Assembly (NCBI GenBank): GCA_023333565.1
Contig: JAJKFH010002198.1
Location: forward strand, 2,666,001 to 2,730,000
From: Puffinus mauretanicus
Taxonomy: Eukaryota; Chordata; Aves; Procellariiformes; Procellariidae
Length of the DNA stretch: 64,000 bases
Reading direction: 5' to 3'
Shown one piece after another: positions 35,637 through 48,840 of the stretch (the stretch's first letter is position 1; each line of letters opens with the position of its first letter). Position numbers and translations under genes: made by a program. The notes beneath the pieces are model-generated. The model worked only from the letters and a program-made list of their open reading frames with translations, made no database searches and was not told where the DNA came from.

Positions 35637-38600
35637 ATTTGGCTGCCATCTTTTCCAGTTGTTAACTACACGTGATTTAAATCTATTGTTAAGGGATAGC
35701 TGTGTGCCAACTGTGTGCCAAGTCCTCTCCATTTTCCTGATTTCTTCAAGCAATTTCTCCCACTTAACAAAAAAAAAAGTCTTCCCAAACAAAGCCCCTT
35801 TCGTTAGTTCAGTACGTGTTAGAAAGAATTTAAAATTTCTTAGGATGTATCCAGTGATGCAGCCACTGAGTTGCTCTGGCATGCACTTAGTCATATTTAT
35901 TGTCTATGGAGTGATTTCTTCTTAAGGCAAGACAGCTTTGAGAGGTTAAGTATATAGAATAAGGAATTGTTGAGTGATTGTTTTATATAATCTCATAGTT
36001 CTCTTTGATTGCTTTGAAGTCTGCATGAATACGACCCAAGAGATGGTTTGAAAATACTGTCGATACTGAAATTTAAATAGTGACAATTAATCTCTGCTGC
36101 CTTTTGGATAATATAGAAAGCTAACAATATATAGACTGAATATGTTTTCATTAGCGGAATTCAAATATCAGTCAACATTGAAGCAGCACTGCTTAGAATT
36201 TCAAATTATACTTTTTACCAAGATACTTACCACTGCAATTCAGTCACATAAATATTTATATTACAGGAAATTATTTATTTTGTATTCTCCGTAAATCTGT
36301 CTTGCTGTTAATTAAGGATGAGCAAAACAGTTACAAAAATATAGTAAAGCTACCAGTCATTCTCCCAGGCTTCAAGGTGTGTTTGCTGAAGTGCAAAATA
36401 TCTTTATTGTGCACCACTGTTTCTTTTGGTCAGAAGTGAAAAGAGGAGAGCTTTATGGAATATTTCCGGTCCACCTGGATTTCTGGCCACCATCCCAATT
36501 AGGCCTATAAAGCCTTCACTGGCCCTTAGCCTCCGCCTTAAGGCAAAGCTCTCTGCTCCTGGCGATAAGCAGCCTTCTGCCTGCCTCCCCTGCCCCGAGG
36601 CTCTTCAGCAGCCGATGATGCTCAGAGCTACACTTACCTGTTTCATTTCCAGGAAGTGCTAGCTCCTGTAGTTTTATAGCACTTGGGGAACTCGCTTAGG
36701 TGAGAGGGAAACTCATGCAGCATATCAGTTAACAATTCTCTGGCCTCTCTGTGCCATCAAGAAAATACAGGAGGCAGCCGAGGGGCCAGAATAAGACTTT
36801 GTTTCCTGGCTCCTTGTGCGCTATTGCTCCCGGTGGTTTTGCTGCTTCACTAACAGAGCAGGGACTTGCAAGGGACAAATAAGAGTATTAGAACTGGCAA
36901 CTCTCAAGGTAGAGCCTCATTGCCAAAGGGACTGCTCTTACCATAAAAGCAGAAAGAAACAAAACACTAAATACATTTATTCTGTTTTCCTAAATGAGGT
37001 CAGGCAGTCATTGTCATTAAACCCAGTCAAGGTATTAAAAACAAGTGAGTTAGTCTCACTGGTCACAGCCAATAGTAAGAGTTATGTATAACTAAAGATA
37101 GACTGCTGAGTCTTTTATCACCTTGAAACCTTATCACCCAAGTCAGTTAAAGTAAGGAGAGACTCCTTCAGTGGCTTTCAGTCAGGCTTGTCAGTGAGGC
37201 CATACTCAACACCAGCCAACAGGCTTACATCAGCTTCCGTTTTTACTCCCATCACAAGTTTCATATAGCAATGCTGACCCAAAATTCAAAATATAGAAAA
37301 TGCCATTCAAGAAAAAAATAATCCCACGTCCTGTTAAGCTTTCTTTTTAACCATCATCTTCTATGTGTATATTCTAAAGAGAACTTTAAGAAGCGGATTT
37401 GGTTATTCCATTTAAAATCATAAAAAGTTGGTCATTGTTCCCACTTACATTTTAAAACGTTATAAAAAGATCTACCAGTAGTAGACATGGTGAGTTTCCC
37501 CCTAAACAATCAAGTTTGCAATATAGCTACCAGCTGCTGGAGCAATAAGTCTTGCCTGTCAGAATAGTATTTTTTCATCTGGAATGAAAGACTATTTCCC
37601 CTCCATACATCCTGAAGTTGGCTGATTATAGAGCCACAGAAGAGAGACTCCTGTTGATCTGGGCATCAGTACTATGAGCTGTCCCTCACTGCTGTTTTAT
37701 CTCAGATTTATTATAGGTTTAAAACCAAATCACCCTTGCTTTAGGCAAGTTACAGAATAGGAAACCAGTGACTGGCACTTGAGAATACAGTGGTTCCTGA
37801 TTTTTTGTTCCTTTTGTATTACTTCTAGGTTTTGCCTCTTATAATGTTTTCCTAGCTTCTAAGAGGCTCAAAAATAAAACAAAGAAAAATGAGTACTTAA
37901 ATTTGTAGCACAATCTGTCTTGTCCTTTTTAGTAGCACGTTAGGATTTAAATGTCAAAAGACTGGACATTTACATATATTCTGTAGAAACCATGGATCTC
38001 TTCCTTTACATATTGGATTAATATATATGGCTTAGCACTTTTGACTAGCAACAGGAATGCAGTTTTTTATAGCCCTACTTCAAGATGTTCAAATGTGAAA
38101 GTCAGCAAAAATGAACTGTTTCACATAGTATTTATATGCTTTGAAGTCCAAGCAAACATGGAGCAAAACCACAATCTGAACATTGAGTCTTGGATTTCTG
38201 AGGTAAACATCTAGTGTCATATTAGGCATATATTAAGCATGGCATATTTTGCTTGGACTCTAGTTGTTATCCCAAGCAGATGCAGGAATCTTATAAGTCC
38301 TAGATGTCTCTATGTGAATGTCTGAGTGTTAGCCAAAGATCTTGGATAATGGAGAATATCTCAAGTGACTCTAGACATTACGTTTAAACAACTCAGCTTC
38401 ATCCTTTGGTTTGAACCATGACACTTGGATCTTGTATTGGTTTTTTTTTTTTAATAAATCAGAATGATATAAAATAGAATTGCTAAAGTTTTCTGCTTCC
38501 TACATGATACTGTGAAGATATTCAAGAGAAGAAGAGTCAAAAATATCTTTTCTTGGCTGCTGTTTTCTATTCAGAGCCAAATTTCTGGGAATACAGCCAT

Positions 38601-41600
38601 AGTACCTTATTAGAAGAAGTCTTATGCACCTCCTTCCAGACTTCTGTTGAAATTTGTCCAGAATACGACTGAGAAAGAACTGTGTGAAAGAGGACATGTG
38701 ACTTTTTTCCATTAGCTTTGGGTGCCAAAAAAAGCTAACCAAAAAAAAAAACCAAACTACCACCAAACCCTACAATTCTGCACAAATATGGCAGGAAAAT
38801 AAAAACAGGGTTTTTTCTCTCTGCCCTGACAGATATTTTATCCAGTATATTTCTTATTCTGTAACCCAGATGAATCTTCTCGTCTCTTGGGTTCACGTGG
38901 AAGTTTTATTTTCTTGCAGAAAATGAAGGCAGCTGTCTCTCTGCTTATAAGGCAAAAGGGATTAAAAAACAAAAGCAAAAAAGAAAAAGCCTCTCTCTTG
39001 TTACTGCACCTCAGCTTATGATCTTTTTCCTTTGAAGGACAGAGATAAGGGGAGTGGATACCACTGGGGAAGAAGAGAAAGACCTACAGCTCAGCAAGTT
39101 AAGCCTGCTGGTCCCCATCATCGTACCTGATGCACCAAGTTTCATAAAGTGTACTCTCAGACCTCTATTTTCAAACACACTTCAATAAGCTCATAGCTCA
39201 GGACTAGAGCAGAAAGACTAGAAAGGAGGTAGACTAGTTCAAAACTCATACTTAAAATAAAAATAAACACTTGTCTAACTTCAAGACTTTCCCTCATTCC
39301 TGTTCATTGCACTTCTTCACTACAGACACCAATTTTAAACCTTCATTGCTGCACTGAATTCAGGGAAGTCTCCCCAGTTGACAGCAGAGTCAGGATAAAG
39401 AGCTACTAAAATATATGTAGGTAATTTTAAGGTGTTTATTTCATACCTAGGAGTTCATAATTGATTTGGAATTTGGGTTCTCTGTTTTACCTTGGCATAA
39501 CAGGAACAACTGTGAGTCTACCTCCCTACAAACAGGCACACAGGCAACACACGCAACCCAGGGCTCAGTGCTGAAAAGCGCAGACCATTTTCTTCCAGGC
39601 TCTAAAGCCTTCCACTTGCATTGACTGCAAGGGTTGACAACTGTCAGCTTGTCAAAGAACTAGCCCCAACTCATCACACTTTTTTTACATTAAAACTGTG
39701 ATACTTCCACCCAGTTATATCAGAAGGAATATTTAAACTTCACTCCTCAATGGTAATCTTATTCTTATTTACAGGCAAGAAGGGTGAAAAGTTATTAGAA
39801 TACAACACTTCAGACATTCTGTTTGAAAATAATTGTTATTCATGGGCTTTAATTTAAACGAAGCTTGAGCAAAATCAGAATAAGAGCTATCTCAGTCCAA
39901 TAAACTGCCATGTCATATATATTTGCATGACCATACATTCTACTATAATTGCAAATTATTGCAAACATGTCTTCAGGTTATAGAAAGGTATTTCCATAGG
40001 AAGATAAACTGAATTTAAGCTAGATGCAGACAGAAAGCTAGAACAGGCCTTATTTTGTTGTGGGTTTTGGTTTTTTTTTTAATAAGTAAAACGCATCCTT
40101 CTTTATCAGCAATAATAATAATAGTTCAGATAGTGAGAGCATAATTCAATTCCTAAAGCATAAGATCTGTTTGGAAATAATTGGAACCATTTGACCTCAG
40201 CCTGAGAGGCCTGCAGGATTTGGGAGGATTTGGGAGAGGCACATGGCCTGCCAGAGTGGAGGCTGGAGGACAATCAGGATTCCTTAAAGCCATTACAGTG
40301 GCATCAAACACAGTGTTAAAACAACTGAACCCCACCATGCCACTTAGTGTATCCACTTCAGTGGGAAGAGGTGCTTAAAATATAATATCTTCTCTGTGGT
40401 TTGCAACAAATAATAAAGGATATTAAAAGCCCTTTACAAATGAATCAGTGATTTTCTATTGACCTGAAGAAGCATTGAGTCAGTCTCATAAAAGTCAGTG
40501 CTGGGCCATATTTGCTGTATTCTGATGTTGCTTCTTAGATTTGTTGGCAGAATATAGCCATTTGTCTATGTTGCAAGGAACCATTTTTTCAGCTGAGTAA
40601 CAATTGAACAGCTTTTTGGACAAGAGGTTTGCAGAGGTGAGAGTAATTACCAGATTAGATGAACAATTTTCAGCTACTTAGATTAATGAACAAAAAAATT
40701 GGCCAAATTTGGGTAAGTATTTTCACACCTGTCTCTGTGTAAGAATCTCTGTTTGAAACAAGGAAAGAGCTGGTTCACCTTGTCAACTTTTAGCATTCAC
40801 ATGTATAATAAGAAAAGTAAAAAGCCAGGTTGATTTGACAGAGGCCTTTCTCTGACTCTCTGACTTTATCTCCTTATATTACCTTGCATTTTTATACAGG
40901 AAAAATCATTAAATATTCCCCATATAAACTGATATAAACCATAATCTATAAATGACCAGAAACACTGAAAACCATTTTTTCATCAAAAAAAAAAAATTCT
41001 CGTAAAAGCCAGGCTATGAAAAATACATGCTATAATCTTTCACAAGTTTTACTCTGGTGCAATTATCTGCAAATATTATTTATTCTTAAAAGTTGAAAAC
41101 ATATACATCAAGCAAGGAACCTCATAATTCATCTCATATTTTATTAGGAATAAATTACTTCAAACCATTTCTTGATCTAATTTTGAAGTCATTGATTTGA
41201 CAAATGAGTTTCATTTTGTGAGGTTTCATAATCTCAGCTCAGAATCCTAGAAGAATTGCAAGCCACTTGGTGCACATGTCTCAAAATAGCTTAAGTACAA
41301 TGCCTTTAAGAGAGGATAGTGAAAAGAAAACATCACCTGGGTGGTTTAATGTTAATGAAAATAAATCACAAAGCCGCCAGGAAAACCGTAACACCTTGCT
41401 CACTGTTAGTCTTCTGTGTCTTTAGGACTGCAGGAATATTATATTGGCTGAGAGTAAGCATTCACAGTGATCCACTTGTCAGGGGCAGATGTTTGAGGAC
41501 AAAATGAGGGAGATGCTATCCTGAAGAAATATGGGGTAATTTCTTTGTAAGAAAAATCTAATTTAATCTTCTTTCATTCTAATCCAATAAAAAATTTGGA

Positions 41601-42790
41601 ATTGTTTATGTTGTGACAACTGAGGACTATCTCTTCTAAACATGTGAACTTATTTTGTTCTCATGTTTAAAGCTATGAGATGAAATTATGGCTAATCTAT
41701 GAATGCTCATTTCATATTTTATCTTTTTGAAACTTATTAGGTATGTGGGCTAAATGATATTTGTAGCAAAAAGCAATTAAGCAGGCTAGTTACTCATATT
41801 ATAAAAGCACTTTCATTGGTCTACTGTTTTTGCTGCATTCTGTATTTTCTAGTAAAACCAGCTATTTTCCAATATTGCCAGTACTGCCAGCCTGAAAGCT
41901 TATCACTACCAGATGATTACCTTCCTTTTTTCACTCTTTTCCCCATTATAACCAGTTATCTGGGGATCTCCTTTCCTCTTCGCCTCATTAAACATTTCTT
42001 TCTTCAAGAATACAATGAAATATTTATTAAAAATAACATGGTCTTTTCTTATCTCCTGCAAAGAAGATCCTTTTGGGTTTTTTTCTGAAATGAAATGGAC
42101 AATACATAACTCACTGGAAATTAAGCAATTACTCTAGTAACCTCATGTTGTTGTGTGTCACAGAGGTTTGACCTGCAGGGCCCAGCTGATCTTTTCCTCT
42201 GTGTTGTCTCTGCAGTGAGTCTAAGTGCTACTGATTGCATGGCTGAGAAGCATCAGGTAGAAAACATGACTGCAAACAGAACTAGCCTTTTGATATTCTG
42301 TTCTCCTGTGATGCATAAGCTGTTGTTTCTTCATTGTACTCTCAGGGAGCACAGTAACTCTAGTGAGAAGGGATTTCCCCTTCCTCCCCTCTTCTCTCCT
42401 CTAGTCTCCTTATATTAATATTTTACTGAAACATCACATTGAAAATTCAACATAGAATATCCCATAGGAAAAAAAAAAGACAATTTTTTTTCCTCCTACT
42501 TGACTGTTGGTAAAATCCAAATTCTCAGACAGTTACAGAATGATAGATGAGAGAGGAAACATGGGGAAACTGGACAGTGTCAGGAGAACAGAAGTGGCTT
42601 CCTTGCTCAGAGTCGCAACATGAGGACAAGGACTAGCTAATCACACTTACTTCCAGGGAAACTCCACATCAGCAGAGCAGACAGACCAGGGACAAATGTT
42701 TCTGCTGGTGGTTCAGACCCCACAGTGTTATTCCTTCCCTAACCCCAAGCGTTCAACTTGGCATCTTTGCAATGCCATTTTTTATAAAGT

Positions 42791-42822
42791 TTTAATTAAC
42801 ACCCCACCAGGTGTTAATTAAA
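42791..42822. repeat. Perfect 13-base inverted repeat with 6-base loop
   Basis: The arms TTTAATTAACACC (42791-42803) and GGTGTTAATTAAA (42810-42822) are exact reverse complements, separated by CCACCA. The arms also contain TTAATTAA. There is no T-run suggesting termination, and a role is unknown. Confidence 0.9.
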
Positions 42823-45800
42823 CTCTTTCCTTTTTGAATTCAGGTAGCATTGGTGAGGTACATGCAAACAGTCAACCCTCACTCCAGTTTCAAATCCCTC
42901 TCCTCACTGCTACTTCAGCCCTTCATTTGCCCAACATGTAACGTTTGAATTACCTTAGACCTTCCTAGAGTCTGTCCACTGCAAACCTCAGGTTATCCCC
43001 TCCCAGGCTATTTTTGCAGCCCTCTTCCTTTTGGGAACTTCCCTGTATACCCACAGTCAGTGGAGGAGGAATGAAAAGACAAGGGAAAACACTGTGGCAG
43101 TGACTTCCTCCACAGCAGAAAACATCTTGTTTTCCTCCTTCCTAGCAAAATCACTGCCTCAGATTTTATCTGCCAGTCTCAGAAGTTCATCATAAGTGGT
43201 CAGTACTGGTCTAGGACACATTGGGTTGGTTGGGCTAGGAGTGCACTTCTGAAATGAGTCGTCTCTCAGTTATTTCCACTAATCCCCCTCATGAACTGGA
43301 TTCCTTTTGGATTAAACTACCTGGAAGATGTACTTAATACTAACTAGCTGTTAATGGGTACTCTATCCACAGGTCCAGACTAGTGTTACTCCAAAGTAGA
43401 ACCCCTGAAACACAGATATTGTGGACATTTCATTCTCAATACCAAAGGTATCCCTTTTCTAATCTGCTCCTGCTTGGCGACACTGCTTGCAAAAGGAGAC
43501 ACGGGCAATGTCTATGCAAAGTTCCAGGGCTGTAGGCTAAACAAATTTCTCTTTGCTTTAGGAAGAAGAGTCTGGCTGAGGTGGCAATAGATGGAACAAT
43601 GGATTTCTCATGGAAGCTGAATGGATTAACACTCATTTTTGTGGTTTGCGCAACTTGCTGGGAGAGGAAAAGCTAAAGTGTAAGAAAGCAGTTCAAAGAT
43701 CTGCAGTAATTGGTCAGTAACAGAGCACAAGGTTCAGAGGGGCAGCCTTGTTGCCCCTTACCTGGCCACATTCAAGTCATTGGAGAGCGATGACAACTGT
43801 GCTCATCAGCAAAGTAAGCAATGGTTCATCAGCACCCAGCTTACAGGGAATTCATTCCTTTTCATTTAAGACATAGAAAGTCAAAGCAGAAGACTGAGGC
43901 CATATTTAAGGGAGCTTATTTTACAGGAATAAGGCTGGCTAAGGAAACGTTGATCTGAGAGCTCCTGTAGTGTCAGGGATTACTTCCGTTCAAACATACA
44001 AATGCTTATGGAAAATGAGATGGTCTCTCTATGACATTTTTACAAATTTACTCTACAAATTGGCTACTTTTTACAAGACAATCCCACCAAAATCACCGTC
44101 ATTGCTTTCTGCCAATTCATTTATCTCTGCTGTTCTCTTCATTCCAGCTTTGTCTCCACATAGTCAGCATGTTTCTCTTCAAAAATCTAGTGCCACAGTT
44201 TGACAGCTTCTTAAACAAGAAGCATATGTTGTAGAACCTCTTCAACAAAGTCAGCAGTTAGCTAAAATAGACAAATGTGAAGAGAAAGTAATAGTTCATG
44301 TTTCTCCAAGGGAGCTAAGAAACAATTAAAGAGCCTTGACTCCCCTAAAATTAAGGCCTGATTCTTTACCATTTTATATGCAGTGCTTCATCTACCATGA
44401 CCAGATGCTACCATTCTAATCATATGAGGTGACTTAAATCATATTTGAAGGGGAAAAAAACAGAAAAGTTAGCTAAAAAGTTAAATACACTAAGGTTGTC
44501 CTAGTTTCAATACTCATGCAGTTTGAAAGGAGCGTGCCATACCACAGTCACCTTTGGAATTAAGTGCTAATCTTTATGGTTTTAAGGTAAGTGATGTAGT
44601 AAATGGCTGTTGTGATTGGCCTGAAAGGAAGTTGAAGCTTTAATCAACTCCAAAAAATGAGCTTTGTGTCTATGGTTAGGCGAATATTTAAAACTCAAAT
44701 ACAAAGTGGGTCAAATTCAAATGAACATGCTAGAAATTCTAAATTCAGAATTAATTTTTGGAACACAATTCCATGCCCCACAATGTCATGAAAGAGGACT
44801 ATAAAATAGCAAGTTATTAAGACTAGGTAATATTAAATAAATTTTTGAACAGACCATTTTGCTAACAAAGGTTATTCCTGTTCACTTTTATAAGGTAAAC
44901 ATCCCATCCATTAGTATTTCTAGTTCATTAATTCTATACAAGCCGCCTTATTCTCTCCCAACACAATTTTTCTTACAAGCTATACTTGAAATTTGGTTGC
45001 TACAATGAATATAAGGCCAAAATAATGCCTGGAAGATTTTAATTTGTCTTCAAAATTTTAATATCCACACAAATGATAAAAGGGCCCTTCCTACTACAAA
45101 ATTCTTTAAAGTGTAGTAAGCATCAGTAGTGTAATAAGCATCAGCATTTTTAATTGGGCAAAGGAAAAATAAATAGTGTTTTACCTTGCCAAGTCTCCCT
45201 GGCTATGCATGTTAACATTAACCCCTCTAAATCAGAAGAGATTATTAGTCTACAATTGAGCCCACTTACCTCACAATGCAGTAAATAAATTGTGAAATAG
45301 TATGCATTATTAAGCCACAGATTGACAGAAGCTCGTTGATACGGGGCACGGTGTCTTAATAGGTACATTTAAAAAATCATTACATGGCAATAAAAAGTTT
45401 TCCAGGTGAAAGATCTTTGCTTCATTCCTTTAATGGGAGATGAAAAATTAATTTCTACCAAATGAATGTTTCAGTTGCTGGATGCAAAAAAGCACAGGTC
45501 TCCAGAGTGCTGGCCTATTGCCTTACTGACCCAGGAGAAACATTTTTTTCATTATTCAGCCGTGTCCTCAGAATCCCTTTCATGTGAGCTCAAGGTGCAC
45601 TCTCTTTAATTTTGGTTTTCAGTTAACATACCTTGAAGTGTTCTTCACAAAAGCTCCATTGAGTACCATTACATACTTCTACAGAAAAAAACAAGTCTTC
45701 GCAGAGTGCACCACTGCTAAGAAAACTGTTCCTTCTGACTCCAGCGTCTCACAGCATGATGCCCTGGGGATGAGTTGTTTCCTACAATGCTCAATTGGGG

Positions 45801-46129
45801 TGAAAGCTATAGCTTAATAGGTTCATAAGAAAGTTAACCATGTATAACATCACAGACACACACTGTGGGCTTTGTAAACACTTTAGCTGCCTTTTTTCTT
45901 GCAGAGTCCTCAGCTGCAGTTGGACTCTGAATAGTCTGAAAATCCCTGGCAAGCTGTTTATTAGGTGTTATCTCCTGTTTAGGTGGAAGAGCACTTGGGT
46001 AGATCACAAATGACTTCACATCAGCATATGTGACACAGACATAACAAGCGGGCTGAATGAACTTCTTTGTGGGAAACAATAACAACAGAATTCCATGCTG
46101 AGTCTCCAGTGGAAACGAGAATTTATCCG

Positions 46130-46151
46130 CACACACACACACACACACACA
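46130..46151. repeat. (CA)11 microsatellite
   Basis: Eleven uninterrupted CA dinucleotides, likely to vary in length between individuals. Confidence 0.92.
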
Positions 46152-47542
46152 GAGGAGGGCTCTGCATATTAACACCACCCATCTTTAGGTCATCAACTTC
46201 CTTGATTAAATTTTCTGCTAATATCTCTATTTAGTCAGTAGAAAAAACTATGATCTCCAGAGAGCAATTCCAAGGACATAAATTTGGCTCCTGCTTAGGT
46301 TCACCTTCGGTAAAGATTGACCATCTATGCAATGCTGATTAGCCAGACTACTTAGTCAGCAAAAAGATGGCTGATATGAATATGCACAGCTCAGTTGCAT
46401 CTCTTAACACACACTAGATAGCAAAGAGTCTAGTGGCACTGCAGGAATCTTGATGGCCCTAAAAGAGGAGCGAGGGCAGAACCAGATGTGATCAAAAATT
46501 GACATTGTGCTATGAACTCTTGCACTAAGAAAAGAGGACTTGGAATCTAGCTGGAAGATTTCCTAATAATCTCCTCCCCATTAATCATCCTTGTCATGCA
46601 AAATGAATCAGAGTTTATCCTTTCACCTGGAGACCTCTTTCTATGATATCATTAACAGGAGATGGAGTTATTGTTTGCAAGCAGACAAAGAAGAAAAGTC
46701 CAGAACTAATCCAGTGCCTTTTCAGGCTTTCTTTAATAACACAATCTCATTTTAGAAAGCCCCAATTCCAATACAATTCCTCTAAATGCACCCCATGAAA
46801 GGTTTCATTTTCATAATTCTGCAAGTCAATAAAAATGCAGACCTGTCTGGACAAATGGCTGGTAGGGCCAATCCTGTGTATCACAACACAGAAAAACCCA
46901 TCCGTACGGTATATCAGCTCCCATACTGTATCTTTGCCCTTACTACTACTAAAAATTACACTTCAACACATTGAAGTTGCTACAAAAAACGACAGCTAGA
47001 AAAAGAAAGGCATTAAGATAGATTTTTGACTGTTAATTACTAGCTTGAGAAGTCACATCTAATTTACTACTAGAGTTTTAAATGACTGGAACCCTATCTA
47101 TCCTCCATGGATTGTGTAGCAAGGTATAAAGAATATAATTACTTTCTGCACTTAGTGCTTTTTTGGAATTTTAAGCTAAGAACATAGTAAGTGGCAAAAG
47201 GATTTATACCATGCCGTTAAAGTCAGTTTACTCTCTTTCAGTGATTATTTAATTGGTATATAATAATGGCCTTATTAAATCCAAAGAAAGCATTGATGGC
47301 TGTCCTGGTTTCAGCCGGGATAGAGTTAATTTTCTCCCTAGTAGCTGGTATAGTGCCGTGTTTTGGATTTAGGATGAGAATAATGTTGATAACACACTGA
47401 TGTTTTAGTTGTTGCTGAGCAGTGCTTACACTAAGTCAAGGACTTTTCAGCTCCCCATGCTCTGCCATGTGCACAAGAAGCTGGGAGGGGGCACAGTCAA
47501 GACAGCTGACCCCAACTGACCAAAGGGATATTCCATACCATA

Positions 47543-47565
47543 TGACGTCATGCTCAGTATATAAA
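47543..47565 (+). promoter_or_regulatory. LTR promoter: CRE palindrome plus TATA box
   Basis: TGACGTCA (47543-47550), the consensus site for CREB/ATF factors, stands seven bases before TATATAAA (47558-47565). Both are intact, so this solo LTR retains a plausible promoter that would fire rightwards. Activity is inference. Confidence 0.6.
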
Positions 47566-47586
47566 CTGGAGGGAGTTGGCCGAGAG

Positions 47587-47600
47587 GCAGCGATCGCTGC
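47587..47600. promoter_or_regulatory. 14-base palindrome at predicted LTR start site
   Basis: GCAGCGATCGCTGC is a perfect palindrome lying about 30 bases after the TATA box, where transcription would start. The function is unknown. Confidence 0.5.
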
Positions 47601-47671
47601 TCGGGGACTGGCTGGGCATCAGTCAGCAGGTGGTGAGCGGTTGCATCACTTGTTTTGCCTGGGTTTTGTTC

Positions 47672-47748
47672 CTCTCTCTCTCTCTCGTTGTTTTCCTCCT
47701 CGTTACAATTTATTATTGTTGTTATTGTTGTTATTATTATTATTATTT
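47672..47748 (+). repeat. CT and TTA/TTG simple repeats inside the LTR
   Basis: A (CT)n run at 47672-47686 is followed by an imperfect TTA/TTG trinucleotide run at 47710-47748. Both lie between the leader and the poly(A) signal of the LTR and are probably unstable in length. Confidence 0.85.
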
Positions 47749-47758
47749 TATTTTAAGT

Positions 47759-47764
47759 ATTAAA
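47759..47764 (+). terminator. LTR polyadenylation signal ATTAAA
   Basis: ATTAAA, the commonest variant of the AATAAA signal, lies 131 bases before the LTR end. The same hexamer occurs at the equivalent place in the related LTR at 51864-52439. Confidence 0.55.
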
Positions 47765-48825
47765 CTGTTCTTATCTCAACCCATGAGTTTTCTTACTTCT
47801 GCCCTTCTGATTCTCTCCCCCATCCCACCTGGGGCGGGGAGGGTGAGCAAGAGGCTGTGTGGTGCTTAGTTGCCGACTGGGGTTAAACCACGACAGTAGG
47901 TTACAGCTTTGCCAATGTTCAGTCTAAATTGACTACTTGATTTTAAAATCAGTTAGCACTTTTTTTAATTTGGAGGGTTTGGTGATTGATTGATTGATTA
48001 CTGGAGAGAGAGAAAGGGTCACCTCTCCCTAACTTTTTTCTTACATTTTTCTGTCATCCAACTTCTCTAGTATATGTTGTCCCCACTGACTTCTGTGTTT
48101 CCCTGTAGCATTACTCACAGGAAAATTCCCTATTCAGTAGGCACTGAAGATTTATTCTGGTTCACTCTGATCTTTCTGCACTATTAAGCTCATGACAGCC
48201 ATGTTCAAAACAGGAAAACATTGCACAGACTTCTGGCACAATAAAGAAGTGTTTTGCAAAAGATGTGAAAAATCCAAAAGAGGAATAACTGGATAAGTGA
48301 CACGTTGGAGACCATTACTCAGTAGAGTTCCTGCCTTTGGCTAGGGGCCACCAATTGCCATTAGAAATGGACTGGAGAGCTGTCCCTTGCCAGCAAGAAA
48401 CTTGCAGCCAAGTCTAGCAGCTGAGCAGAAAGTTTCTGCCATTCAGTGGTTATTACTCGTCCCTCAGAAGATGAAAAACGAAAATGCTTGTAGTGTTGTC
48501 TCAAACTCTCTTACGGTTCACAAGATCCTCACCAAACTAGCTTCAAAATAGAGGAAAAATGGAAAATAATATGCTCCCATTCAATAGCATAGCTATGACT
48601 TTTTCTCCCTGTTTCCTCCCTTCTCAGCCATGGGTACGTAGGGATGCAACTCAGCCAAAAAGACTGACCAAACAAGTCCTTCAAAAATCAAAGTTTTTTC
48701 AAAGAAAAACATTTTTTGTAGAAATACTCATGTCAAAAACATGTAATAAAGTTTAACTTTTTGTCACAAACATAAAATTTTTAATTTTTCAAATATCTGT
48801 TTGGACCTATAGTTTCCATATATAA

Positions 48826-48840
48826 GTGTGTGTGTGTGTG
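48826..48840. repeat. GT microsatellite
   Basis: About eight GT/TG dinucleotides followed by an interrupted CGTG end. Confidence 0.85.

Larger units (their letters stand above)
35637..47300. other. Unique sequence, no confirmed gene
   Basis: No gene or transposon is recognised over this stretch. Small items seen include an 11-base tandem CTGTGTGCCAA (35700-35721) at the edge of the CR1, a GC-richer patch at 36440-36640, a 10-base tandem AGGATTTGGG near 40215, a perfect hairpin at 42791-42822 and a CA microsatellite at 46130-46151. The minus-strand open frame at 45834-46178 (114 codons) runs through the CA repeat and is not credible as a protein. Confidence 0.5.
47301..47895 (+). mobile_element. 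Solo LTR of an avian endogenous retrovirus
   Basis: The element runs from TGTCCTGGTTT to CCACGACA, obeying the TG...CA rule, and is 595 bases long. In order it holds a U3 with a perfect cyclic-AMP response element (47543-47550), a TATATAAA box (47558-47565), a leader with a 14-base palindrome, CT and TTA/TTG simple repeats, an ATTAAA poly(A) signal (47759-47764), and a U5 ending GGTTAAACCACGACA. No primer-binding site, coding region or second LTR follows, so this is a solo LTR, presumably left by recombination between the two LTRs of a provirus. The flanking bases (ATGGC left, GTAGG right) are not a matching duplication, so the target site has mutated or the copy was rearranged. I recognise the family as very common in birds, from memory. 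Confidence 0.92.

Noticed and set aside
45834..46178. 114-codon minus-strand frame as a gene
   Set aside because: It runs through the (CA)11 microsatellite, giving a Cys-Val repeat. No domain is visible.
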